A DNA stretch of 32,360 nucleotides from CAJQQK01 sp963696075 (GCA_963696075.1 CAVOJD010000022.1:1-32360), one strand, 5' to 3'. Shown: positions 8,532 through 16,262, counted from the first letter of the stretch. The notes: generated by a model not told the origin, from the sequence alone. A program made the numbers and translations.

Positions 8532-9126
8532 AACATGCCTCATGGCGCGACGGGCCGTTTTGGAGCTGGGTAGCGCGGCGCTCTCCATGAACTCGCCAAC
8601 CGGATCGGCCCCATACCAAATCCGCACAGGCAGATCGGTTCCCTTCGAGGGGAACATGTCTGGCCTGCACCGACAAGCATTTGATCGGTCGAGCGGCGCA
8701 TATCGCGTGAGAGCGTCCGAGGTAAGTGAACTTCCAGCCAGGTCAGAAACTGTCGCACCGTTTCGCTGACTAACGCGCGGTCTAGCAGCCCCCGCCCTGT
8801 CGATGGCTCTCGCATGGTGATCGACTTGGGACTCAAGGAGCAGGGAGAAGCGGCGTGACGGATGTCGTCATGATGGTCAGTCAGCGCCGGAAGACGGCCG
8901 ACCCACAGGGTTTCCACGCAGACGACCTGGAAGAGGCCCTCGCGGTGCTCCGCGACAAGCTCCGCCAAGTTGTTACAGCCCCAACGACGACCGACTGCAT
9001 CAGCTCAGCCGGACCCGCCGTTTTGGCCATCAAGCACAGCCTCGAACCGCTGGCGCGGATTGCCCCCAGATTGCCCCCAAGGGTCAATGTTGCCCACCAA
9101 CCATCTGTCTAACTTATTGATTTCAT
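8532..9126. other. long upstream region without a convincing gene
   Basis: About 600 bp between the start of the LLM gene and the tRNA-derived attachment site. Several frames are open but none shows recognisable protein features or a good RBS. A short direct duplication GATTGCCCCCA occurs at 9058-9079. The promoter of the LLM operon should lie in the left part. Confidence 0.45.
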
Positions 9127-9171
9127 TGGCGCACCGGGGAAGATTCGAACTCCCGACCCCCAGATTCGTAG
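9127..9171 (-). other. 3' fragment of tRNA-Arg(ACG): element attachment site
   Basis: Read on the minus strand, this holds the 3' 45 nt of a tRNA. It has the anticodon loop CTACGAA (anticodon ACG), 3' anticodon stem TCTGG, a 5-nt variable loop and a T-arm (GGGAG, TTCGAAT, CTTCC). The acceptor 3' strand CCGGTGC, discriminator G and encoded CCA (9127-9129) follow. Beyond 9171 the 5' anticodon stem is not complementary, so it is not a whole tRNA. A tyrosine integrase gene begins ~150 bp away, the standard layout of an element integrated in a tRNA 3' end. The intact tRNA expected at the other end is not in the window. Confidence 0.8.
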
Positions 9172-9241
9172 TAAGCAGATCTAGCATATCTCTTCATAAC
9201 GCATCATCACATCAACCCACCCACTTCCCCACCAGCGCATT

Positions 9242-9325
9242 GGAAAACATATATTTTCCTCTATCACACCATAACGTATCCTTGCTATCCATAACACGTC
9301 CTTCGCGTTACCTATGTGTTACCTA
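9242..9325. promoter_or_regulatory. operator-like repeats before the integrase gene
   Basis: An inverted repeat GGAAAA-6nt-TTTTCC (9242-9259) is followed by two direct copies of GTTACCTA (9307-9314 and 9318-9325), 11 bp apart, ending at the integrase ATG. One helical turn between copies suggests a bound regulator. No Shine-Dalgarno sequence precedes the ATG at 9327, and an in-frame TAA lies immediately before it, so translation may be leaderless or start further in. Confidence 0.45.
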
Positions 9326-9326
9326 A

Positions 9327-10659
9327 ATGGCCCGCAAGAAACTCACAGCCGCCGGCATCGACAAGTTGCAGGCACCCCAAACCGGACAGGTCGAGATCTT
9401 CGACGAACTGCTGCCGGGGTTCGGCGTGCGACTGTCGTCTTCCGGCACGAAGGCTTGGTTCGTCATGACGCGGGTGAACGGGAAACTGATCCGGGTCACG
9501 TTGGGCCGGCACCCCGCGATGAGCCTCGGAGAGGCGCGGAAACATGCCCGTGAGATTTTGCGGCTCGCGGCGGAAGGTATCGACCCGCGCCGCATCGAAC
9601 AGGAGAAGAAGGACAAGGCTCGGCAGGATGAGGCGAACACCTTTGGTTGCCTTGCCGAGCGCTTTATGGAGCAGCACGTCGAAAGGAACCTGCGCCCGAC
9701 CACGGCGCGGGAATACCGACGCATCCTCTTCGGAGTTGACACGCGCGGCTGGCGCAACCGATCGGTCACCTCCATCCAGAAGCGCGACGTTCTCGATCTT
9801 CTCGACACGATCGAGCAACGTGGCTCCGTGTCGGCAGCGCGGCTGTCGCTGGCGTACCTCCGAAAGTTCTTCAACTGGTGCGTTGATCGCGAGATCATCG
9901 ACACGTCGCCTGCGGTGAGGATTCGGCCCGGCGGCAAGCTGCCGTCGCGTGAACGTGTCCTTTCGGCGGACGAACTGCGCTTCGTCGCGAAAGCATTTGA
10001 GGAAGACGACAGCGTCTTCGGTCCACTGTTCCAGATCTTGCTGCTCACCGGCCAACGCCGAAACGAGGTCGCGCGCATGACGTGGGACGAATTGCGCGAC
10101 CTCGACGGTGAGGCCCCGGTTTGGCAGATACCGAGTAGCCGAACGAAAAATCATAGGCCGCATCTGGTTCCGATGACGCCGGCTGTCGTCACGATCCTCA
10201 AGTCGCATGCCGCGCGTCGGGCCATACGTCTTCACGACGACCGGCGACACGCCAGTCTCCGGGTTCAGCAAGGCCAAGGCGCGTGTCGATCAGCGGATCG
10301 CATCGCAGATCGCCGTGGCCGGCGGCCAGCATTTGCCGCCCTGGGTCCTTCATGATCTTCGTCGCACGATGATCACGGTGATGAACGAAAATCTCGGCAT
10401 CCAGCCTCATGTTGTCGAAGCGGTGGTCAACCACGTCAATGGCGTCGCGAAAGCCGGCGTGGCCGGTGTCTACAATCGGGCGCTCTATCTGGATGACCGG
10501 CGCTTGGCACTCGAAAAATGGAACTCCACATATCGGGACGGTGACGCAGGCTTGACTTGGTCCGCCTCCGGCGGGCTCTTCAAACAGGAACGCGACGATG
10601 GGCAAGACATCATTCACCGAAACCGAAGAATATCGGGCGCTGATCTCCAAGCTGACTGA
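9327..10659 (+). pseudogene. int: tyrosine recombinase/integrase (DUF4102 type), frameshifted
   Basis: Phage-type integrase of an element targeting a tRNA. The first frame (from ATG 9327) carries the DUF4102 arm-binding domain (~1-95), the SAM-like core-binding domain (~100-200), catalytic Arg in TGQRRNEVAR (R244) and Lys in SSRTKNHRP (K274). After residue 293 (base ~10206) homology jumps to the next frame at 10207. That frame has GPYVFTTTG, HDLRRT (His at ~10351), a second His in VVNHVNG and the nucleophilic Tyr in GVYNRALY (~10471). Removing one base near 10206 would restore one protein, so a single-base insertion or sequencing error breaks it. The second frame's stop at 10659 overlaps the next gene by 62 nt, so the natural C-terminus is uncertain. 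Confidence 0.88.
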
Positions 10660-11098
10660 AGCCGCCACCAGATTCCGTTCCGGCGATGATCCCGCTGAAA
10701 AGCGTTTGGCAATAGCCGACATTATCATCGCCGTTATGGAGTTGGTCCGGTCTGACCCAGACGACGCCGACGTCGGCGTTCTGGCCCCACTACATGATCT
10801 GCTCGGTGCCCTTGGCGATTTGAATGACGGCGTTCAGCCGCGTCTGCTCAGGAAGAGCGACTTGAGCTCCGCTCGGCGTAAAGACAATGTCTATCAGCGC
10901 GACATGGGGGCCATGTCAGCCATGGTCGATTTGCTGGTGAACACCGGCGAAAGCGAAAAAGCAGCGGCGCGGCGGGTGGTGCGAAAGGCGAAGAAAATCG
11001 GCATCGGGCTGCCTGACCAAACCCAAAACAGCCAGACCCAGACCGTGGGAAAGCCTTCTGAACTATCGGGCGCGTTTGCGAAGCGCAAAGGAAGATGA
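10598..11098 (+). CDS. element-borne protein of unknown function (166 aa)
   Basis: No family recognised. The ATG at 10598 has an AGGAA ribosome binding site 8 nt upstream. The product is acidic to neutral in its N-terminal half (predicted helices, TETEEYRALISKLTEAATRF) and strongly basic near residues 110-145 (SEKAAARRVVRKAKKIG), with a Gln/Thr-rich tail. No membrane segment. The RRVVRKAKK stretch suggests nucleic-acid or protein-charge contact. It lies between integrase and the small coupled gene downstream, an order seen for accessory genes of small integrative elements; role unknown. Confidence 0.7.
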   Translation: MGKTSFTETEEYRALISKLTEAATRFRSGDDPAEKRLAIADIIIAVMELVRSDPDDADVGVLAPLHDLLGALGDLNDGVQPRLLRKSDLSSARRKDNVYQRDMGAMSAMVDLLVNTGESEKAAARRVVRKAKKIGIGLPDQTQNSQTQTVGKPSELSGAFAKRKGR

Positions 11099-11226
11099 TC
11101 CGCAATTTGCCCAAGCCCTCAGCGCCTATCGGACTTGGCGCGAACTGCATCGGCCAAATCTGTGCGGAAGACAAGCTGCATCCCGATAAGGTCGCGGAGA
11201 TCCTCTTCGAGATTGGGATGGCCTGA
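11095..11226 (+). CDS. small 43-aa protein, coupled to the gene upstream
   Basis: ATG at 11095 overlaps the stop of the 166-aa gene (ATGA) and the frame stays open to the TGA at 11224. The product ends in KVAEILFEIGMA, a likely amphipathic helix, and has two cysteines. It is too short to classify. The alternative is that it is noncoding or was the C-terminus of the upstream protein. Confidence 0.4.
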   Translation: MIRNLPKPSAPIGLGANCIGQICAEDKLHPDKVAEILFEIGMA

Positions 11227-11291
11227 GTTGATGGGAGCAATAAGTGCAGTAGCCCCTGCTGAACTGCACTCAATCAAGGCCAGATCATGAG

Positions 11292-11313
11292 CCCTCATTC
11301 AACAACATGAGGG
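11292..11313. promoter_or_regulatory. hairpin before the alpA-like gene
   Basis: Perfect 7-bp stem CCCTCAT / ATGAGGG with an 8-nt loop, ending 5 nt before the candidate ATG at 11319. It has no T-run, so an operator or translational control element is more likely than a terminator. Confidence 0.4.
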
Positions 11314-11318
11314 ATCAC

Positions 11319-11548
11319 ATGACGCATGCCACAACAGGACGCACCCGTCCTTCGATGCGCTGATCAGCCGTCGTCAACTCCGTGACCACATCGATGTTTC
11401 GGACATGACGATCTGGCGCTGGCAACGCGCCGGCACCTTCCCCCGGCACATCACCATCAACGGTCGCAACTACTGGCGCATGAGCGACATCATGGCCTGG
11501 ATTGAGCGCCAGGCCGAAGCGGTCGGCTCGACCAAGGGGGACGACTGA
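11319..11548 (+). pseudogene. AlpA-type excisionase/regulator, out of frame with its start
   Basis: The frame ending at TGA 11546-11548 encodes an AlpA/MerR-like winged helix: SRRQLRDHIDVSDMTIWRWQ, then FPRHITINGRNYWRMSDI and MAWIERQ. This family activates excision or integrase expression in small elements. No ATG, GTG or TTG lies upstream of the domain in this frame; the next stop upstream is at 11288. A good ATG at 11319 starts in another frame (MTHATTGRTRPS...) and would join the domain if one base were added near 11354. I therefore infer a 1-nt deletion or sequence error. The stop overlaps the start of the DUF3987 gene (TGATG), as expected of one operon. Confidence 0.75.
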
Positions 11549-13476
11549 TGAGCCCCATCAATGGTGCACGGTCTGAGGGCGAGCAAAGCGTCACCGGCCA
11601 GATGCTGGCCGCCAACCTGCCGGATCTCCACGATTTGCTGTCTGCGATCACGCCGCTGGAAATGGCATTGCTGCTCGCTGGCGCGGGCATTTCGGTGATG
11701 CCTCAGGGGGTTCCGCCGAGCGTCCTCGAAGAACTGGACTTCACCCAGCCGACCACCGACTCCGCGAAAATTTGCCAGGCGTGGGAAGCCTATCCCGAAG
11801 CGCGCGTTGTCGTTGCAGCGCAGATCGCGTCGAACCTCTACGCGGCGTGCAAGGACAAACTCGCTGCGGTTCGATCGGATAACCGTGCGAACGAAGCGAA
11901 AGCGAGTATCGGACCACATCTTGGCCATTCTGGGGGAAATGGGGGAATCGGGGGAAAGAACCTGGACGCGGGCAACCAAGACTGGGCTTCCCTCGTGCCT
12001 CTGGAAAATGCGGACCTCCCACGGCTCACGCCGGACATGCTTGGCGGCCCTCTTGGCGAGTTTGCGGCGGCACTGTCGGCCTCGACCGAGACGCCGTTTG
12101 AGTTGACGGCCTCACTGGCGCTCGGCGCGGCCTCAACGGCGGCGGCCCGGCGAATCCGTGTTCGCGTAAAGCCGGATTATTTCGAGCCCGCGAATGTATG
12201 GGTTCTCCCGTCGCTCGCTCCTGGCAACCGGAAGTCGGCGGTGGAGAAAGCCGCTGCTCGACCGCTGCGAGAATGGGAGCACGATCAGGCCGAGGCTATG
12301 AAACCCAAGATCGCCAGCGTGACCGCGGAGGCGGAAGTCTTTGAGGCACGTGCCAAGGAGAAGAAAAAGGCGGCTACGAAGGCGGACACGGACGCTGAGG
12401 CTCGCGATCTCGCCCAGCAGGCAGCGGATATTCTGAGCGCAGTGCCGGAAATTCCGAAACCACCCCAACTCTGGACCTCGGACGCCACGCCGGAGAACCT
12501 GGGGGTGCTGCTCGCAATTCATGGCGAACGCATGGCTTGGTTGTCGGCTGAGGCGGGCTTCTTCGAGATCGTTGGCGGACGTTATTCCAAGGGTGTTCCG
12601 AACCTCGATCTGATGCTGAAAGCCCATGCGGGCGACACCGAGCGCGTTGACCGGATTGGGCGACCGTCGGTCCACCTGAGCGAGCCGCTTCTCACGGTTG
12701 CCATGTCACCGCAACCGGAACTCTTGCGTGGTCTGATGGCGAAACCGGGTTTCCGGGGGCGCGGACTTCTCGGTCGGTTCTTGTACTTCCTTCCGCGGTC
12801 ACCACTGGGATATCGCACGCACGAGACTGACCCAATGCCTGAGGCGGTGATCGCGGCCTACGGCGATCGCGTGCGCGCCATGCTCGATTGGCCTGAAGCC
12901 ACCGACGCCAACGGTGAGCCGTGCCTGCATATCGTCAAGCTGTCGCCGGGGGCGTACGACGAGTGGCACGCCTTCCAAAAGCGCATCGAGATCATGATGC
13001 GACCGGGCGGTGACTTCGAGCACGTGACTGATTGGGTCGGCAAGGCTCCGGGTGCTGCGGTACGCGTTGCAGGTGTGCTTCATGCGGTGGACCACGCCTT
13101 CGGGCGACCCTGGGAGGTCGAAATCCCGCGCGAGACGATGGAGCGGGCGCTCGCAATCGTCTCTGTGTCCGCCGCCCATACCCTCGCCGTATTCCGGCTG
13201 ATGGCAGCCGATAACGGCCTGGCGGCGGCGGAGGCGATGTGGCGTTGGATACAACGCCGCCGCGCACGCACCTTCCGGGCGCGCGATGCATGGCAGGGGC
13301 TGAAAGGTTCAGCGTTGTTCTCGAAGATGGACGACGTGACAGCGGCGCTCGAACGGCTCGCCGAGAGGGGATACATAGCTATTTGCGGCGACGGTGGCAG
13401 CGGCGGCAACAAGCCGGGACGGCCCGCGAGCCCGACCGTCATCGTGCGGCCTGAGCTTTCGGAGGGCTGGGAATGA
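11548..13476 (+). CDS. DUF3987 (YfjI-like) replication-associated protein
   Basis: 642-aa protein of the DUF3987 family, found on prophages, satellites and integrative elements and thought to act in element replication as a primase/helicase-like ATPase. Residues ~1-130 form a poorly conserved N-terminal part with a Gly-rich HSGGNGGIGGKN linker encoded by G-runs. From ~150 come the DUF3987 hallmarks: TASLALGAASTAAARRIRV, LPSLAPGNRKSAVEKAA, DATPENLGVLLA and the SAEAGFFEIVGGRY region, then LTVAMSPQPELLRGL and GRGLLGRFLYFLPRSPLGYR. The stretch ~240-300 is Ala/Lys/Glu-rich, likely coiled coil. The APGNRKS segment sits where a P-loop would be expected and lacks a canonical GKS/T. It starts within the alpA stop (TGATG) and ends overlapping the next gene (ATGA). 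Confidence 0.88.
   Translation: MSPINGARSEGEQSVTGQMLAANLPDLHDLLSAITPLEMALLLAGAGISVMPQGVPPSVLEELDFTQPTTDSAKICQAWEAYPEARVVVAAQIASNLYAACKDKLAAVRSDNRANEAKASIGPHLGHSGGNGGIGGKNLDAGNQDWASLVPLENADLPRLTPDMLGGPLGEFAAALSASTETPFELTASLALGAASTAAARRIRVRVKPDYFEPANVWVLPSLAPGNRKSAVEKAAARPLREWEHDQAEAMKPKIASVTAEAEVFEARAKEKKKAATKADTDAEARDLAQQAADILSAVPEIPKPPQLWTSDATPENLGVLLAIHGERMAWLSAEAGFFEIVGGRYSKGVPNLDLMLKAHAGDTERVDRIGRPSVHLSEPLLTVAMSPQPELLRGLMAKPGFRGRGLLGRFLYFLPRSPLGYRTHETDPMPEAVIAAYGDRVRAMLDWPEATDANGEPCLHIVKLSPGAYDEWHAFQKRIEIMMRPGGDFEHVTDWVGKAPGAAVRVAGVLHAVDHAFGRPWEVEIPRETMERALAIVSVSAAHTLAVFRLMAADNGLAAAEAMWRWIQRRRARTFRARDAWQGLKGSALFSKMDDVTAALERLAERGYIAICGDGGSGGNKPGRPASPTVIVRPELSEGWE
11932..11957 (+). repeat. 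triple G5-run motif in the DUF3987 gene
   Basis: Three runs of five G separated by AAAT and AATC. The core GGGGGAAATGGGGG recurs inverted at 13524-13537 and directly with one change at 13572-13585. It encodes a GGNGGIGG linker here. Possible G-quadruplex-forming or initiator-binding sequence. Confidence 0.6.
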
Positions 13477-14165
13477 GGGGCTGGCGTGAGATCCTCGACG
13501 CGTCACCCGCGTCCCACGACGTACCCCCATTTCCCCCACATCCCCCAGAACCCAAGGCCACGACGAATATTGGGGGAAACGGGGGGAAGGAGACCGACGA
13601 AAGGCCTTCGTCGCCAGAACCGGCTGGTGATCGTGGCGCTCTGGTTGATACTTGGACGGACGGACGGCTTCTCGGACATCCTGCTCCCAGTTCGGACGAC
13701 TTCGGCGCGCGGGCTGCGATTTTAGAATTCGACGCCAAGCTTGATCGGCATGAAGCTGAGACCGTAGCGGCCCGCGAGCAAGGCTATGCGGATGCGTTCG
13801 CCTATGCCGATGCCGTTGTCGCGGAATGGCGGCGCGCAGTGGAGACCGCTCAGCCACCAATCCAAGACGCAGCACGCTGGGAAGAACAGAAACGGATCGC
13901 GATCGAGTTCCTTACCAGGCCGGTTGCCGCCGATGCCGCCCGATCGGGGTGGACGGCGAACGCGCTGTTTGGCGTCCTTCCGACAGATGCCGGACAATAT
14001 CTCGCGGTTGGCGCGGTCTTCCGTCAGCCTCAAGAGGGGCTGCTGTTCGCTTTCGACAACGAGGTAGCGCTCTACCGGCACGCAGACGGTGGTTGGCATC
14101 CCCGATACATCTCTGACTTCGAGACGTCGGATGCAGTTCTACTTTGGGTAGCGGTGGGCCGATGA
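13473..14165 (+). CDS. element cargo protein of unknown function (230 aa)
   Basis: No family recognised. It starts in an ATGA overlap with the DUF3987 stop, so it is cotranslated. Residues ~15-45 are low complexity (PPFPPHPP, then IGGNGGKE), encoded by C-run and G-run repeats like those in the DUF3987 gene. Residues ~85-150 are helical and acidic, including AKLDRHEAETVAAREQGYADAFA. The C-terminal ~80 residues (TANALFGVLPTDAGQYLA, then VALYRHADGGWHPRYI) look like a small beta-rich domain. Two-gene DUF3987 plus partner arrangements are usual on such elements; the partner's function is not known to me. Confidence 0.75.
   Translation: MRGWREILDASPASHDVPPFPPHPPEPKATTNIGGNGGKETDERPSSPEPAGDRGALVDTWTDGRLLGHPAPSSDDFGARAAILEFDAKLDRHEAETVAAREQGYADAFAYADAVVAEWRRAVETAQPPIQDAARWEEQKRIAIEFLTRPVAADAARSGWTANALFGVLPTDAGQYLAVGAVFRQPQEGLLFAFDNEVALYRHADGGWHPRYISDFETSDAVLLWVAVGR
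13524..13586. repeat. inverted C-run/G-run repeat pair
   Basis: CCCCCATTTCCCCC followed by ACATCCCCC (13524-13546) faces GGGGGAAACGGGGGG (13572-13586) across ~35 nt. The arms can pair over 14 bp with one mismatch. The C-side has four C-runs within 30 nt, so the minus strand could form a G-quadruplex. The same core is present in the DUF3987 gene 1.6 kb upstream. Confidence 0.6.
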
Positions 14166-14269
14166 GATCGATTGAACATCATGGTACGATGCACGCTGTC
14201 CTCGTAGTTACCTGGAACCCCTTCCACCCTGGCCCCGTAGGCTTCGATCAGCCGGCAGCGAAGTGGCAC

Positions 14270-14470
14270 TCACGTTGGCATGGACGAAGATGATAATTCG
14301 GCGGCAACTTGGCCATAGATGTCGCGAAGAGACGCCGGTGAATGACCGCCATTACGGAAGATAAGAGCGGCATCTACTACATCTAGTAGGTGCATCAGAG
14401 ACACATACAATTCCTTTGCCATCGTCTTGAAGACTTGGAATTCTGCTGCTGTGTTCGATGATTCGGGCAC
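14270..14470 (-). CDS. possible small protein of unknown function
   Basis: A 66-aa open frame with plausible helical content (ELYVSLMHLLDVVDAALIFR). The GTG at 14470 lies directly after the T-run of a terminator and has no RBS, so an internal ATG at 14422 is more likely if the gene is real. The rest of the 14166-14614 gap holds only the terminator and a weak CCGCC/GGCGG hairpin near 14519-14535. Confidence 0.3.
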   Translation of the reverse strand: MPESSNTAAEFQVFKTMAKELYVSLMHLLDVVDAALIFRNGGHSPASLRDIYGQVAAELSSSSMPT

Positions 14471-14507
14471 AAAAAAAGTCCTCCCCGTCTAGCACACGGG
14501 GAGGACT
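14471..14507 (-). terminator. strong rho-independent terminator, leftward
   Basis: Perfect 12-bp stem (14477-14488 with 14496-14507, core GTCCTCCCCGT) and a 7-nt loop. On the minus strand it is followed by seven T residues. No recognised leftward gene ends immediately before it; it may end the upp-deaminase transcript or an unannotated small RNA. Confidence 0.85.
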
Positions 14508-14614
14508 GATCAAAAACCCGCCTTGCAGCGGCGGATGTGTGGCCACGAGACGACCATGAGTCAACGGGTGCTTCGTGTCAACTGCTGCATGGCCTAGCAA
14601 CAGGCACTAGAAAT

Positions 14615-14815
14615 ATGAAAGCACGTAAGCCAAGTTACCGATTGACTTTTCATGATGCCGTTTTGGTGTGGATCAGATACTGGAATGGCGAATTCCAGAA
14701 CCGCATCGCGGCTGATTTCGACGTAAACCCTGGCCGCATCAACGATGTGATCAAGGGGCGCGTCCATCTTGGCAGCGAGGATATCGCTAGGCTCCACTAC
14801 AAGCGCTCAGCCTGA
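14615..14815 (+). CDS. small helix-turn-helix protein
   Basis: 66 aa. The core NRIAADFDVNPGRINDVIKG is a helix-turn-helix of the type found in short phage and element DNA-binding proteins (AA-F-VN-GRI--V--G pattern). The upstream VLVWIRYWNGEFQ is the preceding helix. ATG 14615 starts the conserved part; only a weak AGG lies upstream. It is the last rightward gene of the integrative element and is followed by a GC hairpin. A regulator of element genes is plausible. Confidence 0.7.
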   Translation: MKARKPSYRLTFHDAVLVWIRYWNGEFQNRIAADFDVNPGRINDVIKGRVHLGSEDIARLHYKRSA

Positions 14816-14897
14816 CTAGGAAGTCACCTAGTCGATATCCTGCTGGTCGATCGTAGCATCACGGTGGCCTGACCCGTTCAGCAGGCCCACACTCCTG

Positions 14898-14930
14898 ACG
14901 CCCCGCTGGTTGCTGATCTGGCGGGGCGTT
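14898..14930 (+). terminator. GC-rich hairpin, possible rightward terminator
   Basis: 9-bp stem ACGCCCCGC / GCGGGGCGT with a 14-nt loop, followed on the plus strand by TCTTG, a weak T-tract. It lies ~80 nt after the small HTH gene and exactly at the point where homology of the leftward deaminase gene ends, so it may also mark the element-host junction. Confidence 0.5.
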
Positions 14931-15107
14931 CTTGACGCGCCCGATCAGTTGATCACCGAGCGCCAGGACGCTTCCGATCGGGCATCCGCCTTCGTCATAG
15001 CCAAGCTTGGCCTGCTCAAACGCCTGGTGCAGGAAGTGGCGGTCAGTCTTGGACATGGAACCGGCGTCGAGAATACGTCCCGTCATCGATTTCTGCCTCG
15101 CCTTCAC
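14928..15107 (-). pseudogene. truncated nucleoside/cytosine deaminase (N-terminal fragment)
   Basis: The frame contains HQAFEQAKLGYDEGGCPIGS followed by VLALGDQLIGR, the first helix and strands of the cytosine/guanine deaminase (CDA) fold, normally followed by GHN and the HAE and PCxxC zinc motifs. Homology stops at about 14928, before any zinc ligand; the remaining codons to 14859 are unrelated. Starts could be GTG 15107 (GTGA overlap with the upp stop), ATG 15086 or ATG 15056, the last matching the family N-terminus best. Adjacent to upp, an intact version would deaminate cytosine to uracil for salvage. The break coincides with the right side of the integrative element, suggesting that its arrival or decay removed the 3' part. 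Confidence 0.75.
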
Positions 15108-15733
15108 TTCGTCCCATACATGCGGTCGCCAGCGTCGCCAAGACCGGGGACAATGTAACCGTTCTCGTCGAGACGTTCATCGACGGCGGCGGTGAAAACC
15201 CTGACGTCGGGGTGTGCTGTGGTCACGGCCTCTACACCTTCGGGCGCGGCCAACACGCATAAAAAGCGAATGTCCTGGGCACCGGCGTCTTTGAGCCGCG
15301 CGATTGCGGCGATGGCGGAGTTGCCCGTCGCAAGCATCGGATCGAGCAGGACGACCGGTCGTGCCGCGATATCCGCCGGCAGTTTCAGATAGTATTGGAC
15401 CGGTTGCAGCGTGTCGTGGTCCCGGTAGAGGCCAATGTGGCCGACGCGGGCGGAGGGGACGAGTTCGAGAAGGCCGTCGAGGAGGCCCTGGCCGGCACGC
15501 AGGATTGGCACGAGCACCAGCTTCTTGCCACTGAGACACGGTGCCTCCATCGAACGCAGCGGCGTCTCGATGGACACGCGGGAAAGTTCCAAATCGCGCA
15601 GCACTTCGTAGCCGAGAAGCAGCGAAATTTCCTTCAATAACTGCCGAAAGACGTTAGACGGCGTGCGCGCGTCACGCATCAGCGACAGCTTATGGAGGAC
15701 AAGTGGATGCTCGATAATTGTGATGCCCGTCAT
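15104..15733 (-). CDS. upp: uracil phosphoribosyltransferase
   Basis: Converts uracil and PRPP to UMP in pyrimidine salvage; cytoplasmic. The length of 209 aa is normal for the family. It shows the N-terminal TIIEHPLVLHKLSLMRD, VPILRAGQGLLDGL, the PRPP loop VVLLDPMLATGNSA (~127-140) and the uracil-binding C-terminus GYIVPGLGDAGDRMYGT (~193-208). ATG 15733 has a GGGGGAA purine tract upstream. The stop overlaps the deaminase GTG (GTGA), a salvage operon layout. Upstream (20 nt) lies a small tail-anchored protein gene in the same direction. Confidence 0.96.
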   Translation of the reverse strand: MTGITIIEHPLVLHKLSLMRDARTPSNVFRQLLKEISLLLGYEVLRDLELSRVSIETPLRSMEAPCLSGKKLVLVPILRAGQGLLDGLLELVPSARVGHIGLYRDHDTLQPVQYYLKLPADIAARPVVLLDPMLATGNSAIAAIARLKDAGAQDIRFLCVLAAPEGVEAVTTAHPDVRVFTAAVDERLDENGYIVPGLGDAGDRMYGTK

Positions 15734-15753
15734 GATGATTGTTCCCCCAGGCT

Positions 15754-16014
15754 CTAGTCACCCCGCCGCCCGACGAGCGACACGAGCAAGATCACAAAGG
15801 CGGCCAGAAGGGCGAGCATCACGCCGTAATCGTGTGGTGTGAACGTTGGAGTAGGTGTCGGCTGTGTCCCCGTGCTCGTGCCGATGCTCGTTTGCCCGGC
15901 TGTATTCGAGCCGGTTGTCTCTTGCTGACTCAGTTCGGGTGTCTCAGCGCTCGTTCTCGCCGCACCAGTTGCTGAGGAGGGAGCCTCTGCGTTTCGTTGT
16001 GCAACCAGGATCAT
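15754..16014 (-). CDS. small tail-anchored membrane protein
   Basis: 86 aa from ATG 16014, preceded by a GAAGGG RBS at good spacing; the longer open frame to 16152 lacks one. Residues ~5-58 are rich in Thr, Ser, Ala, Glu and Pro (TPTPTFTP near the end), unstructured. Residues ~63-81 (YGVMLALLAAFVILLVSLVG) are a single membrane segment ending in RRGD, so the N-terminal part is either periplasmic or cytoplasmic on a C-terminal anchor. No known family. It lies 20 nt before upp and may be cotranscribed, though a functional tie to uracil salvage is not evident. Confidence 0.65.
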   Translation of the reverse strand: MILVAQRNAEAPSSATGAARTSAETPELSQQETTGSNTAGQTSIGTSTGTQPTPTPTFTPHDYGVMLALLAAFVILLVSLVGRRGD

Positions 16015-16262
16015 TTTGTTTCCCTTCGCCTGCTCGACACATCTCTGCGCGCCAGCCGTCGCCTCCGCTATCTCCTTGGAGCGGCAATTGTGCCCCAACT
16101 CTTTGGACGATGCCTGCTGTGGTCCGAAGCTGGACCTTGAGGCAATCGACAAAATCTAGCCGAGGGCTATATTAACACTGGCCCTCGGTTTATCTGCCAA
16201 AGATTTCGAATAAGGGCATACCGCTTAGTGATTTCGAAATACGCAGCTTGTAAGCATAGCCT

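Noticed and set aside
8540..9112. Several open frames between the LLM gene and the attachment site
   Set aside because: No conserved protein features or start signals; one frame merely reads through the tRNA T-arm (GVGSSNLPRCA), a common false protein.
9127..9205. A complete tRNA gene
   Set aside because: Only the 3' half can fold; the 5' anticodon stem, D-arm and acceptor strand are missing.
14859..14927. C-terminal continuation of the deaminase fragment
   Set aside because: Codons after ~14928 bear no similarity to the deaminase fold and run through a GC hairpin.
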